Below, piece by piece: positions 1 to 9,578 of a stretch of 64,000 nt of DNA. A program made the position numbers and the translations under genes. Source of the stretch: Candidatus Poribacteria bacterium (GTDB lineage: Bacteria > Poribacteria > WGA-4E > UBA9662); assembly GCA_012963885.1 (NCBI GenBank), contig DTUY01000088.1, positions 24,989 to 88,988 of the forward strand, given 5' to 3'. Position 1 is the stretch's first letter. The number at the start of each line of letters is the position of its first letter. The notes beneath the pieces are model-generated. The model was given only the letters and a program-made list of their open reading frames with translations, was not told the DNA's origin and made no database searches.

Positions 1-16
1 ATAATGTGGGAAAAAT

Positions 17-1149
17 ATGAATATAATTACTTCAAATAAAGATAAAGTACTATTCACACCGGGGCCATTGACAACAAGTTGTACGGTTAAACAAGCGATG
101 CTAACTGATCTTGGTTCGCGGGATGTTGCCTTCATCGAGATTGTCCGTCAAATTCGCCAGAAGTTATTGGAAATAGGGGCATGTTCCCCAAATAGATATA
201 CTGCGATACCCATGCAAGGCAGCGGTACTTTTGGAATTGAGGCTGTCGTTTCTTCAACAATTCCATCAGATGGAAAATTGCTGGTGATTGCCAACGGCGC
301 ATATGGAGAACGGATTGCTAAAATAGCGGATGTGTTGAATATTAGTTGTCATGTTCTTAGGGGGCCTGAGGATAAAACTCCCGATCTTGACAGGGTCAAA
401 AAAGTTCTTGAAGCAAACTTGGGATTTACCCATGTAGCAGTTGTACACTGCGAAACGACTACTGGTATTATCAATCCAATTCAGGAAATCGGGGAAATTT
501 CCAACGACTTCGATTGCAAGTTTTTTGTTGACGCCATGAGCAGTTTTGGTGCTGTTACTATGAATTTCCATGATTGCTATATTGACTATTTAGTATCATC
601 AGCCAATAAGTGTATTGAAGGTGTCCCAGGATTTTCGTTTGTAGTTGCTAGAACTAGGTACCTTAGAACAAACTCAAGGAATATGCCCGAAGCCTAAGCT
701 TAGATCTATTCAATCAGTGGCAAGGGCTAGAGCAAAACGGGCAGTTTCGGTTTACTCCGCCGACACACGCACTGATGTCTTTTCACCAAGACTTAATTGA
801 ACTTGAAGTTGAAGGTGGAGTTGTCGGGCGTGCTATGCGTTACCGCCGGAATCATGAAATATTAGTTGAAGGTATGAAGAATATTGGTTTTGAGCTGTAT
901 CTGCAATCTGCTAATCGAAGTTATATCATTACATCTTTTATTTCACCCAGTCATCCCAATTTTAATTTTAACGATTTTTATCAACATTTAAGCAATTGTG
1001 GTTATCTAATTTACCCAGGTAAAGTAAGTAATGAAGATTGCTTTCGAATTGGATCTATTGGTCGCATCTTTGAGCCGAACATACGCGCACTTCTATCTGC
1101 TATTCAGAAAACTTTAACTAAGATGCAAGTTGACTTGTCAGGAACCTGA
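17..1149 (+). pseudogene. phnW: 2-aminoethylphosphonate-pyruvate transaminase, frameshifted
   Basis: PLP-dependent fold-type I aminotransferase that moves the amino group of 2-aminoethylphosphonate to pyruvate, giving phosphonoacetaldehyde and alanine. The first 223 residues carry the family N-terminus (LFTPGPLTTS), the QGSGTFGIE phosphate-binding loop, the VDAMSSFG aspartate region and the PLP lysine K198 in SANKCIEG. At C686-C688 the frame is lost: one C appears to be missing from a run that should be four. The family sequence (SLSLDLFNQWQ, then RFTPPTHALMSF) continues in the next frame to the stop at 1149. Restored length is about 377 residues, close to the family norm of about 370. The start ATG at 17 overlaps a TGA at 18-20 in another frame, so an upstream cotranscribed gene probably ends here. 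Either a decayed gene or a single-base sequence error. Confidence 0.85.
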
Positions 1150-1247
1150 AATTATTTGCAAATGCTGAGCCCTACTTTTAATCGAATTCCCCTTCGAAAT
1201 AATCTTCAAAATTATCTGAATATTGTATACCATCTTTTTTAAATCCC

Positions 1248-1256
1248 TGCTATAAT
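1248..1256 (+). promoter_or_regulatory. extended -10 promoter ahead of the secreted protein
   Basis: The sequence TGCTATAAT is a perfect -10 hexamer (1251-1256) with an extended TGn element. No good -35 lies at 17 bp, which is usual for extended -10 promoters. Transcription would start near 1263 and leave a leader of about 110 bases before the GTG at 1375. The rest of 1150-1374 shows no coding signal. Confidence 0.5.
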
Positions 1257-1374
1257 ACTGGGCTGAAGATAGGCATATGCGCTATTGTTAATTTAAGAAA
1301 GTTTTTCCAAACACCTGATAGTCATAGCGTCTCCAAATTTGGTCAAGGTTTAAAAGGTCTTTCCCCAAAGTTAA

Positions 1375-4300
1375 GTGTTTTCTAGAGCAAAAATACTATC
1401 CCTCATTTTTCTTGTACTCGCATTCTTTCCGTTTGCATCAATTGCACAAAATAACACCTTTATTTTTGCAGTTACTGGCGAAGTAAAACAACCTGATGGG
1501 ACTCCTGCGGCAAAAGGGTTAACCGTTGCTGTTACAAATGCAACTAGAAACCTGACCCGCACCACAACATTGGGAAAACGTATCGAAGGTGAATATATTG
1601 TTCACTTCCTCAGCACAACAGGGACTCCTGTCGCCAAGACCGGCGATTTACTAAAGATACGAATCACAAATCCTGATGGTGGTCTGCCTGATGGTGGTCT
1701 GATTGTTGAAGGAAGTCATAAAATTGTAAGTGCTGAAATACAGGTTTCGAGTGCCATAGTTAATCTGCAAATTAAGCTTCAAGGTGTATCATTGTCGCGA
1801 GCACTTTCGAAAGTTGAGCTTGTTCCCCTCAAGTCAGTTGTCGCTGATGGTAAAACAACTGCAGAAATATATGTGACTTTGAAAGATATTCGAAATATTC
1901 CAGTGGCAGGACAACGCTTTCTGGTGACTGCAACTGGATCAGATAATATAATTTCTCCAACTTCTCCTACCAATGTAAGTGGTGAAGCTGTTGCAGAGAT
2001 TAGCTCGATAAAAGCAGAAAAAAAAATCGTTACGGTCACCATTGGCGACATTGCTTTGGTGCCAATCACTATCCAATTTGCCGCTGGAGATCCGCATCCT
2101 GAGAAATCGATGGTTCGCGTTAACGAAGTCCAAGTACCTGCTGACAATAAATCTGTGGCTAACATTGAGGTTCAGCTAATAGATCTATATGAAAATCCAG
2201 TTACTGGCAGAACTATCGAAGTTATAAGTACTGGAACTGATAATACAATTACGATGGATGAACAAACAAATATTAATGGACGTGTCAAAGGAACGATCAC
2301 CAGTAAAAAAGCGGAAATCAAAATTCTGACTATCAGAGATGCCCACAGTGGCATTTCCCTGATAGAAAAACCTCATATTGATTTCATCGCTGGAAAGCTC
2401 AGCCAAAGCCAATCGTTAATTACTGCCTCATCACCGATCGTTGCTGATGGAAAAGCTAAAAGCTTGGTGACGATTACTCTTATGGATCAATTCGTTAATC
2501 CAATCAGTGATGAAGAAGCAAAGATAAACGTCAGTGGGTCAAATAATGAAGTAATGCAATCTACAGCCTTGACTGATTCATATGGTAAAACGGTAGCGCA
2601 GATTACATCAACTAAAGCCGAAACCAAATACATTACTGCAGATGTGCGAGGTGTTCCTCTCGTAGCTACGGCAAAAGTGGAGTTCTTACCAACATTTTTA
2701 GATACTACAACTGTGACATTAGATCCGGACACTTTGCCTGCAGATGGCGTATCAACTTCAGTGGTAGTGGTAAGCGTTATTGATACTTTTGGCAATCGTA
2801 TTGATTCCCACAAACCCACTCTAAAAGTCACAGACGGCACAGTCAGCGAAGCCCAATTCCAACCGGATGAAGGAGTGTGGCTAGCCATGTATACAGCAGG
2901 TAGAGTGCCCGGCTCCAATGTGGTAAGCGCCTTGATTGATAACGTGGTTCAGACTAGTATGACTATTACTCTGACTAAGCCTGATCAAACAAGCCAGCGA
3001 ATTAATTCTACATCGACCTTACCTGCATCTGGGGTTACTAATGACGTTATAGTTTTTCAACTGGTTGGAACAAGCGGTGGTAAGGCAACTGTTTCGATCA
3101 ATGGAATTGAAGGCGTGAGCGATCTCCCGATGGCTGAAAGCACAACTTCACCCGGCATATACACTATACCATACACAATCAAGGAAGGAGACCAAGTTTC
3201 GAATGTGCCTGTCATTTTTAGGCTCAACACAGCGATAGATCAATCTAAGATTGTCTATATCAATGCAAGTGGGGTCTCGGTCAAAATCGAGTTTTTGGGT
3301 GAAAAAACCGCACGGCTTGGGATTGTAAAGAAAATTCGGGGTAAGCTTATCCCAGAGATTCCTGATCAGTTGCTACAATTTGCAATTAATAAACCAGATG
3401 GCAGTGATACCTCTATTAAGGATGTCAAAACAGATAGATCTGGGCAATTTTCATTCAACTTGGCATTTGATCTGTCAGGTGGTTGGTTCATTAACGCTAA
3501 TTATGGTGGAAATGCCATCTACCTGCCAGCGTCAGGATCTGCTGTATATGTTTCCATTATGAATGTTGGTAAGGCAATTATTGTTCTTGGTGGTAATCCG
3601 CAGACCAATCCGATTTGGGATGCCTTCAGAATAAACGCGGAATTTGTCCATCACACTTTTATTACTCGCGGGCTTGACCCTGATAATGACATTAAATTTT
3701 TCTCTTCGGATCCAAATCGCACGGCTAACGCTGATGATTTCTCTACGCTTGCTAATCTTGAGGAGGCAATCGATATCTGGGCCAAACCACAATTGGGTTT
3801 ACAGTCACCTCTTTTTCTTTACCTCATCTCTTCAAACCTTGGTCCTGATTTCCTGGTAAATGATAAAAACATCTTAACACCTGATCTCCTTGATAATTGG
3901 TTGGATGTAGTCCCAGATGGAACGCCGATATTCATCGTGGTTGAAGCAAGTTATAGTGGTAATTTTATCACTCAGTCACGTGATGGTATGTCTGTACTCT
4001 CAACTCCAAACCGCACAATCGTAACCAGCGCACACAGTAGCCGACAAAACCGGATTATGGTAAATGGTTACTCTTTTTCGCGCCTTTTCTTTAATCAGAT
4101 TCGAGCAAATAAAGCTATTGGTGAGGCCTTTATCACCGCCCGTAGCACCATGCAATCCACACCAGTTTACCAACTACAGTATCCCCAGATTGATAGCAAC
4201 AGCAATGGTTTGGCCAATGAAGCACGAGACCTAACCGTCGCATCCTCGCTATATATCCCTGTGCCTATAGAAGTCAAATCTACGGCCCCTATTCTGGTAG

Positions 4301-5697
4301 AGATGATATCGAAAAATCGCACTTTACCACCTGATACCAGATTACTAACCGTCGAAGTAGTGGCATCAAATCCTGATACTATTGAGGTGAGAGCAACTAT
4401 CATTCCTCCTTCATTTGACCCTAACGAGAAAATTGATCAATGGTCAGATTTGAAGTTTGATCAAATCTCGCTGGTAACAGGCGGCAGCGAAGTATATAGT
4501 GGCATCTACGATAATCTTTCTGATCCGGGTGATTACATTATTTATGCCCATGCCGTACGAACTGACGGGGTTGTTTTTTATGCTGATTCACCTATTAAGA
4601 TTAGGCTGAAAGCAGCTATAGATCCCTCCAAACCAACTGTTTTGTTAGATAGATGCTACACTACCAGCCAAGCCTGCGATCAGCCAGTCGAAGTTGGAAG
4701 TGTCTTTGAATTAGTGATGCGGGTTGAAAATATTGCAGGGCTTCAAGGTTTTGGCACCACAGTCCAGTATAATCCAAGTCAGGTTGATGCAATTTCCGTT
4801 TCCGAAGGTGAATTCCTAAAGCGCGGAGGTACAGATACACGACCTGCCCAGTTAATTATTGATGAAGTGAATGATAATATTAAAATTACAATTTATCGAC
4901 TCGGCGAAAATGGTATGAGTGGTGACGGGATATTGGCCAACATTAAGTTCCGCACCAAAGATGTAGATGCGGCAGAAATTACCTTTGAGAAAGCGGATTT
5001 TTCTGATGTTAATGCAAATTCCATCTCTGTTAACTTGGTTGATGCTTTGATCCCAATTAAGGGTTTCTTGCCACCATGGGATATTAATCAGGATGGTACT
5101 ATTAACATCTTCGATTTGGTCCTGGCTGGCAACCAAATGGGTCAAAAGGGAAAAGGGTTGACGGGGGATGTAAATCAAGACAATCAAGTTGATATTTTCG
5201 ATATTGTTTTAATTGGTAACCACTTGGGAGAAGACAGTATGCTTTCCTCACCTGAGATTATCCACTCGCTACCAATTACTTCACTGCCTATTCTTAGGGA
5301 AATACAGTCTGAACTTCGGCTTAAATTGGCACTGTCCGAATCGGATCGTGGTTTTCTTACAACACAGAATATAGTCGACTATCTCATTGCTTCCCTTGAA
5401 AATCAGAATCCAAATACAGTGCTTTACCAGAATTATCCGAATCCTTTCAATCCGGAAACTTGGATACCATTTGAGATAGCAGAAAATTACCTGGTATTAA
5501 TACAGATCTACAACGCAAACGGAAATTTTATTCGTCAGCTCAATCTAGGTTTTTGTTCAAAAGGAATCTATACGAGTAAAGGCAGGGCGGCATATTGGGA
5601 TGGCTGTAACCAGCATGGCGAAAGAGTATCGAGTGGCATGTACTTCTACTTGCTTAATAATTCGGATCAGCTTCGGAAAATGATAATCTTGAAATAG
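1375..5697 (+). CDS. secreted multidomain protein: Ig-like repeats, degenerate caspase-like domain, cohesin, dockerin, sorting tail
   Basis: A 1,440-residue exported protein beginning with GTG. Residues 1-25 form a signal peptide ending ASIAQ. Residues about 145-560 hold four or more invasin-type (Big_1-like) Ig domains, marked by the repeated VADGK start and an AEISS/ITS-xKAExK end. Residues about 732-950 resemble a secreted C13/caspase-like peptidase domain, but the expected Cys is Ser859 (EASYSG) and the expected His-Gly is replaced in LISSNLG near 818-823, so it is probably inactive. Residues about 1085-1235 look like a cohesin domain. Residues about 1232-1290 are a dockerin with two calcium loops (DINQDGTINIFD and DVNQDNQVDIFD). 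Residues 1349-1440 are a FlgD-like/T9SS-type tail beginning NYPNPFNPETW. Likely a surface or extracellular scaffold or binding protein. Domain borders are by eye. Confidence 0.8.
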   Translation: MFSRAKILSLIFLVLAFFPFASIAQNNTFIFAVTGEVKQPDGTPAAKGLTVAVTNATRNLTRTTTLGKRIEGEYIVHFLSTTGTPVAKTGDLLKIRITNPDGGLPDGGLIVEGSHKIVSAEIQVSSAIVNLQIKLQGVSLSRALSKVELVPLKSVVADGKTTAEIYVTLKDIRNIPVAGQRFLVTATGSDNIISPTSPTNVSGEAVAEISSIKAEKKIVTVTIGDIALVPITIQFAAGDPHPEKSMVRVNEVQVPADNKSVANIEVQLIDLYENPVTGRTIEVISTGTDNTITMDEQTNINGRVKGTITSKKAEIKILTIRDAHSGISLIEKPHIDFIAGKLSQSQSLITASSPIVADGKAKSLVTITLMDQFVNPISDEEAKINVSGSNNEVMQSTALTDSYGKTVAQITSTKAETKYITADVRGVPLVATAKVEFLPTFLDTTTVTLDPDTLPADGVSTSVVVVSVIDTFGNRIDSHKPTLKVTDGTVSEAQFQPDEGVWLAMYTAGRVPGSNVVSALIDNVVQTSMTITLTKPDQTSQRINSTSTLPASGVTNDVIVFQLVGTSGGKATVSINGIEGVSDLPMAESTTSPGIYTIPYTIKEGDQVSNVPVIFRLNTAIDQSKIVYINASGVSVKIEFLGEKTARLGIVKKIRGKLIPEIPDQLLQFAINKPDGSDTSIKDVKTDRSGQFSFNLAFDLSGGWFINANYGGNAIYLPASGSAVYVSIMNVGKAIIVLGGNPQTNPIWDAFRINAEFVHHTFITRGLDPDNDIKFFSSDPNRTANADDFSTLANLEEAIDIWAKPQLGLQSPLFLYLISSNLGPDFLVNDKNILTPDLLDNWLDVVPDGTPIFIVVEASYSGNFITQSRDGMSVLSTPNRTIVTSAHSSRQNRIMVNGYSFSRLFFNQIRANKAIGEAFITARSTMQSTPVYQLQYPQIDSNSNGLANEARDLTVASSLYIPVPIEVKSTAPILVEMISKNRTLPPDTRLLTVEVVASNPDTIEVRATIIPPSFDPNEKIDQWSDLKFDQISLVTGGSEVYSGIYDNLSDPGDYIIYAHAVRTDGVVFYADSPIKIRLKAAIDPSKPTVLLDRCYTTSQACDQPVEVGSVFELVMRVENIAGLQGFGTTVQYNPSQVDAISVSEGEFLKRGGTDTRPAQLIIDEVNDNIKITIYRLGENGMSGDGILANIKFRTKDVDAAEITFEKADFSDVNANSISVNLVDALIPIKGFLPPWDINQDGTINIFDLVLAGNQMGQKGKGLTGDVNQDNQVDIFDIVLIGNHLGEDSMLSSPEIIHSLPITSLPILREIQSELRLKLALSESDRGFLTTQNIVDYLIASLENQNPNTVLYQNYPNPFNPETWIPFEIAENYLVLIQIYNANGNFIRQLNLGFCSKGIYTSKGRAAYWDGCNQHGERVSSGMYFYLLNNSDQLRKMIILK

Positions 5698-5700
5698 ATC

Positions 5701-5716
5701 TATTCAAATTTGAATA
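5701..5716. repeat. 16-bp perfect palindrome
   Basis: TATTCAAATTTGAATA reads the same on both strands and lies three bases after the stop codon of the secreted protein. It could be an operator or part of the 3' end structure. Function unknown. Confidence 0.4.
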
Positions 5717-5745
5717 TGCGTGTTGCTGCGCGCATAATTTTTTTG
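5716..5745 (+). terminator. rho-independent terminator after the secreted protein
   Basis: A 7-bp stem (ATGCGTG with CGCGCAT, one G-U pair) closes a 6-base loop. It is followed by AA and a run of seven T, then further T-rich sequence. It sits 18 bases after the stop at 5697, which fits termination of that transcript. Confidence 0.65.
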
Positions 5746-5753
5746 CTTTTCTT

Positions 5754-5788
5754 TTAACATTTGTGAAGTTTTCTTTCACAAATGTTAA
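5754..5788. repeat. 14-bp perfect inverted repeat with 7-base loop
   Basis: TTAACATTTGTGAA at 5754-5767 is exactly mirrored by its complement at 5775-5788. No T-run follows on the plus strand, but a T-rich stretch precedes it. It lies 34 bases ahead of the restriction-modification gene and could be an operator, an mRNA hairpin masking the start, or a second terminator element. Confidence 0.5.
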
Positions 5789-5822
5789 CGGCGCCCAAAA
5801 TCATAACCGCTAGCAATATTAT

Positions 5823-8800
5823 ATGACAAGTTATGTTATAAATCGAGCTCTTTTTTCAGATTATTATCTGGATTTTGTTGTTCCAGATCTATTTGATCAA
5901 AGAAACTCCCTTGAAATTGAATTCGTATTCAACGAAATTCGACGGCTGTATAAAAAGATTCGATTGATCAAGTCAAATCTCCTTGAGGCACAAACTGAAG
6001 GGAATTTTATCCGTCCGGTGCTAGAATTGCTTGGACACCATTTTGCAGTTCAACCAACGCTTCGAACATCCCAAGGAGTAAAGAGACCCGATTATGTGTT
6101 TTTTCCCAACTCGGATGCGTTTGAATTTTCCCAACCCCGCATAAACACAAAATCTTTTTTTAAAACAGCAGTTGCTATTGGTGACGCAAAGGCATGGTCA
6201 AGAGATCTCGACCGCAAGTACAAGAGCAGTTCAGACGCTTTCACCAATATGAATCCAAGTTTCCAAATTGATTTCTATCTACGTGAAACCGATAGAGTTT
6301 GGGGAATTCTGACCAATGGGCGCCAATGGCGACTTTACCACCGAAATACCAGTTATCGGTTGGATCAATTCTACCAATTCAATTTGGAAGATATACTGGA
6401 GTCAGACAAATATGACCTCGATTCATTCTGCTATTTCTATTACTTTTTCCGGCGCGAAGCCCTTGTTATCAATCATAATGGGAAATCTTTCCTTGATCAG
6501 ATTTATGAAGAAAGCAAAGAACACACAGTAGGGGTTTCCGAGGACCTTGAGATTCGTGTCTATAAGGCGTTAAAGATCTTGATGCAAGGTTTCCTAGACT
6601 TCTCACGAAACCGACTTGAAGCCTCACCAGAATTAGTCCAACAAGTGCACGAAAATAGCTTAATCCTGTTATACCGGATCCTGTTTGTCCTTCATTCAGA
6701 AGTCCGGAACCTCCTGCCAATTGATAACCCTCATTATGCCAATGATCATAGTTTGTCCAAACTGGCGGCGGATGCGCATCAACGTATTGAGGAACAACGG
6801 TATATTTTGCCAACAATGAATGACTACTGGTCACGTCTGCGAGGATTGTTCCAACTAATTAATGATGGCTGGGAAGAATTTATTCCCCAGTATAATGGTG
6901 GCTTGTTTTGTCCAAAACGTTATCCTTTTCTGGAAACATATGAAATTGGAAATCAAGCATTGACTAAGGCTTTGGATCTTGTAACTTACACTAAAGATGG
7001 CGAACGAATTGCCTACCGGGATCTAGATGCTCGCCATTTGTGGAACGTTTATCAAAGCCTACTTGACCTAAAACCTTCCTTTGAAGATAGCACCATTGAT
7101 TTCATCCAACCAAAGGCCAAAAAGCGTAGCGCCAAAAATGGTCAGACCCCTGACTATATTAGTCGATATATTGTTGAACAGACTCTCGAACCGTTGTGTA
7201 AAGAAAAGGATGTTGAGGATATCTTGCAGCTTAAAGTCCTTGATCCAGCTGTTGGTAGTGGGTACTTCTTAATCGAGGTCGTTGATTTCTTGGCCGAGGA
7301 GATTGTCAAACGTGTGGACACACCGTTACCTTCTGACGTTGATTCAGAAATCAGTTACTGGCGCCGGCGCGTTGTGGAATCTTGTGTTTACGGTGTCAGT
7401 CTTGATCCCGCTGCAGTTGAGTTGGCTAAACTTTCTCTCTGGTTACATACAGTGGCAAAAAACGAGCCACTTTCGTTTCTAGATCACCATGTTCGTTGTG
7501 GGAACTCCTTACTTGGTGCTGAAATAGTAGATTTGGCCAATCCTCCAGTTGTTGAAGATAGGCGAAGAAGAATTACATCGAGTAGTGCGCTTCAAGTCGA
7601 GCTGAATCTTTCCTTCGATTTCACGGATACCGCTGCGCGTGCGATTCAAAATTATTTGGAAATTGAGGAAACAGAGAGTAGCCACGCAATTCACATAGAC
7701 CTAAAAGAACAGAGGCTTGACAGCGCCGAAGTTATGCTTCACCCCTACAAAGAAATCGCCAATCTATGGTTGAGTTGTTATTTTGGAAACGAAGTTACCA
7801 GATCTGATTATCATTCAGTCCTCGACATGTTACAAACCAATGGATTAGAAAAAATCAAGTCCATACCCTGCTTTGCAGTAGCTCAGGAGATTGCAGAGAA
7901 AAGCTGTTTCTTTCATTGGGAGATAGAGTTTCCTGAAGTCTTCCGCGATAGATCTGGGCGGCTAAAGGAAAATGGCGGTTTTTCAGCAGTGGTGGGAAAT
8001 CCTCCCTGCCTCAGACAAGAAGAAATTGGTGAGGAGAAAAAATACTTAGCGACTTATAAAACGTATAACGGTGTGGCAGATCTGTATGTGTATTTCATAG
8101 AAAGATCACATTATCTGTTAAAGAATCGTGGGCGTTTTGGCATGGTAACCTCCAATAAGTTTATTCGCTCAAAGTACGGAAGAAATTTACGGAGATACCT
8201 TGAAACTGATGTACAACTCTGTCAAATCATTGATTTTGGGGACTTACCTGTTTTTGAAAATACTGCGTTGATGGCTTCTATTATTTTGACAGAAAATGTG
8301 CCGTCGAAGGAAAATTTTCTGCCTCAGTATACGGAGATTGAGAGTCTTGAATTTGATTCCTTTGATACAGAGGTAAATCGCGTCTCTCGTCTTCTGGATA
8401 GCAACGCCCTGCAAGACGGAAACTGGATAGCATCACGTGTTAACGACATAGATTTTGATATTCAAGCTCGTACACTTCCACTAGGCGATTACTGTCAGGC
8501 CAAGATTCGGCGTGGCGTTATGACAGGACTAAATCAGGCATTTGTGATCAATGCCGAAACACGAAAAAAACTTATCGCTCAAGATGGGAATTCTGTTGAT
8601 ATACTGAAACCACTTGTGGCAGGAAATAATATTCGGGAATATTATGTTAAATTTGAAGATTATTATTTAATCTGGGCGGTAAACGGCGTGGATATTCAGA
8701 GATATCCAGCAGTTTTTGAGCATCTCAATCGTTTCAAGGATTCGCTGGAGAACAGACGAGATAAGGGAGATCATTGGTGGGAAATAAGAAGTTGCCGTTA

Positions 8801-9578
8801 CGCGGTAGAGTTTGAGATGTCAAAGATCATGTTCCCTGACTTGGGAGCAAATTGTCGATTCTGTCTGGATAAAAGTGGACTCTTTCTAATCAACAACGCC
8901 TATTTTATTGCTGAAGACGATTATTATTTGCTAGCCCTATTAAATTCTCAATTTGCTTGGGAGTATTTGAAACGAATTTGTACTAGGTTTAGGGGTAAGA
9001 CTTTGCGGTTCAGCAAGCAGTATTTGGAGAAGGTGCCAATTTGCGTCATAGATTTCACGATGCCGACAAAGGAACGGAGACTTTTACTTGAAAAGGCAAA
9101 ATGGCTTTATAATAGGTGCTTGGAAAAGAATGATATTGCTTGTTTGCTTGGATTTGTAGATTATCATATTTCAGAAAAACAAGCGGATATAGTCTATGAC
9201 CTTTTATCATTCCTTGCTAAAAAAATGAGCGCTGATAATTTAGCTTTATACCAGGAAAAATCTGGATTCCTCAAATGGTTGGAACGCAAGATCGGTTTTT
9301 CGGTTGATGAACTTAAAAACAAAAGAATTATCGAAAACTATCAGCATATCAGCTTATCAGAGGTAATTTCAGTTCTCAAAAAAAATCAGAAGATGATCCC
9401 AATAGAAGTGTCAAGTCGCAATTTTCAGGAATCGGTTGAGACCGAATTCTGTATCAGTTGTGAAAGGTTACATCCCCTTTCACTCCGAGTTGTAAAAACA
9501 GATCAGCTGATCAATGAAATCGTTTTTAAGCTTTACGGCTTGACAAGTGGTCAGTTTGAAAAATCTAAAACAAAGTAG
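5823..9578 (+). CDS. type IIG restriction-modification enzyme (Eco57I/MmeI-like)
   Basis: A 1,251-residue single-chain enzyme that should both cut and methylate adenine in DNA. An N-terminal PD-(D/E)xK nuclease is suggested by P89-D90 and D121-A-K123. The methyltransferase core has motif I, DPAVGSGYF (about 474-482). Motif IV reads N726-P-P-C729, where NPPY (or F/W) is normal. The C-terminal third resembles the TaqI/Eco57I target-recognition region, with an AKIRRGVMTGLNQAF stretch near residue 900. No separate specificity or helicase gene is adjacent, as expected for a stand-alone type IIG system. No Shine-Dalgarno sequence is seen before the ATG. The gene end overlaps folD by 14 bases on the other strand. 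The Cys in motif IV may lower or abolish methylation. Confidence 0.85.
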   Translation: MTSYVINRALFSDYYLDFVVPDLFDQRNSLEIEFVFNEIRRLYKKIRLIKSNLLEAQTEGNFIRPVLELLGHHFAVQPTLRTSQGVKRPDYVFFPNSDAFEFSQPRINTKSFFKTAVAIGDAKAWSRDLDRKYKSSSDAFTNMNPSFQIDFYLRETDRVWGILTNGRQWRLYHRNTSYRLDQFYQFNLEDILESDKYDLDSFCYFYYFFRREALVINHNGKSFLDQIYEESKEHTVGVSEDLEIRVYKALKILMQGFLDFSRNRLEASPELVQQVHENSLILLYRILFVLHSEVRNLLPIDNPHYANDHSLSKLAADAHQRIEEQRYILPTMNDYWSRLRGLFQLINDGWEEFIPQYNGGLFCPKRYPFLETYEIGNQALTKALDLVTYTKDGERIAYRDLDARHLWNVYQSLLDLKPSFEDSTIDFIQPKAKKRSAKNGQTPDYISRYIVEQTLEPLCKEKDVEDILQLKVLDPAVGSGYFLIEVVDFLAEEIVKRVDTPLPSDVDSEISYWRRRVVESCVYGVSLDPAAVELAKLSLWLHTVAKNEPLSFLDHHVRCGNSLLGAEIVDLANPPVVEDRRRRITSSSALQVELNLSFDFTDTAARAIQNYLEIEETESSHAIHIDLKEQRLDSAEVMLHPYKEIANLWLSCYFGNEVTRSDYHSVLDMLQTNGLEKIKSIPCFAVAQEIAEKSCFFHWEIEFPEVFRDRSGRLKENGGFSAVVGNPPCLRQEEIGEEKKYLATYKTYNGVADLYVYFIERSHYLLKNRGRFGMVTSNKFIRSKYGRNLRRYLETDVQLCQIIDFGDLPVFENTALMASIILTENVPSKENFLPQYTEIESLEFDSFDTEVNRVSRLLDSNALQDGNWIASRVNDIDFDIQARTLPLGDYCQAKIRRGVMTGLNQAFVINAETRKKLIAQDGNSVDILKPLVAGNNIREYYVKFEDYYLIWAVNGVDIQRYPAVFEHLNRFKDSLENRRDKGDHWWEIRSCRYAVEFEMSKIMFPDLGANCRFCLDKSGLFLINNAYFIAEDDYYLLALLNSQFAWEYLKRICTRFRGKTLRFSKQYLEKVPICVIDFTMPTKERRLLLEKAKWLYNRCLEKNDIACLLGFVDYHISEKQADIVYDLLSFLAKKMSADNLALYQEKSGFLKWLERKIGFSVDELKNKRIIENYQHISLSEVISVLKKNQKMIPIEVSSRNFQESVETEFCISCERLHPLSLRVVKTDQLINEIVFKLYGLTSGQFEKSKTK

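Noticed and set aside
266..571. Minus-strand 101-codon frame opposite phnW
   Set aside because: It mirrors a well-conserved coding strand and has no family features of its own; a shadow frame. The same applies to the many short frames opposite the giant genes.
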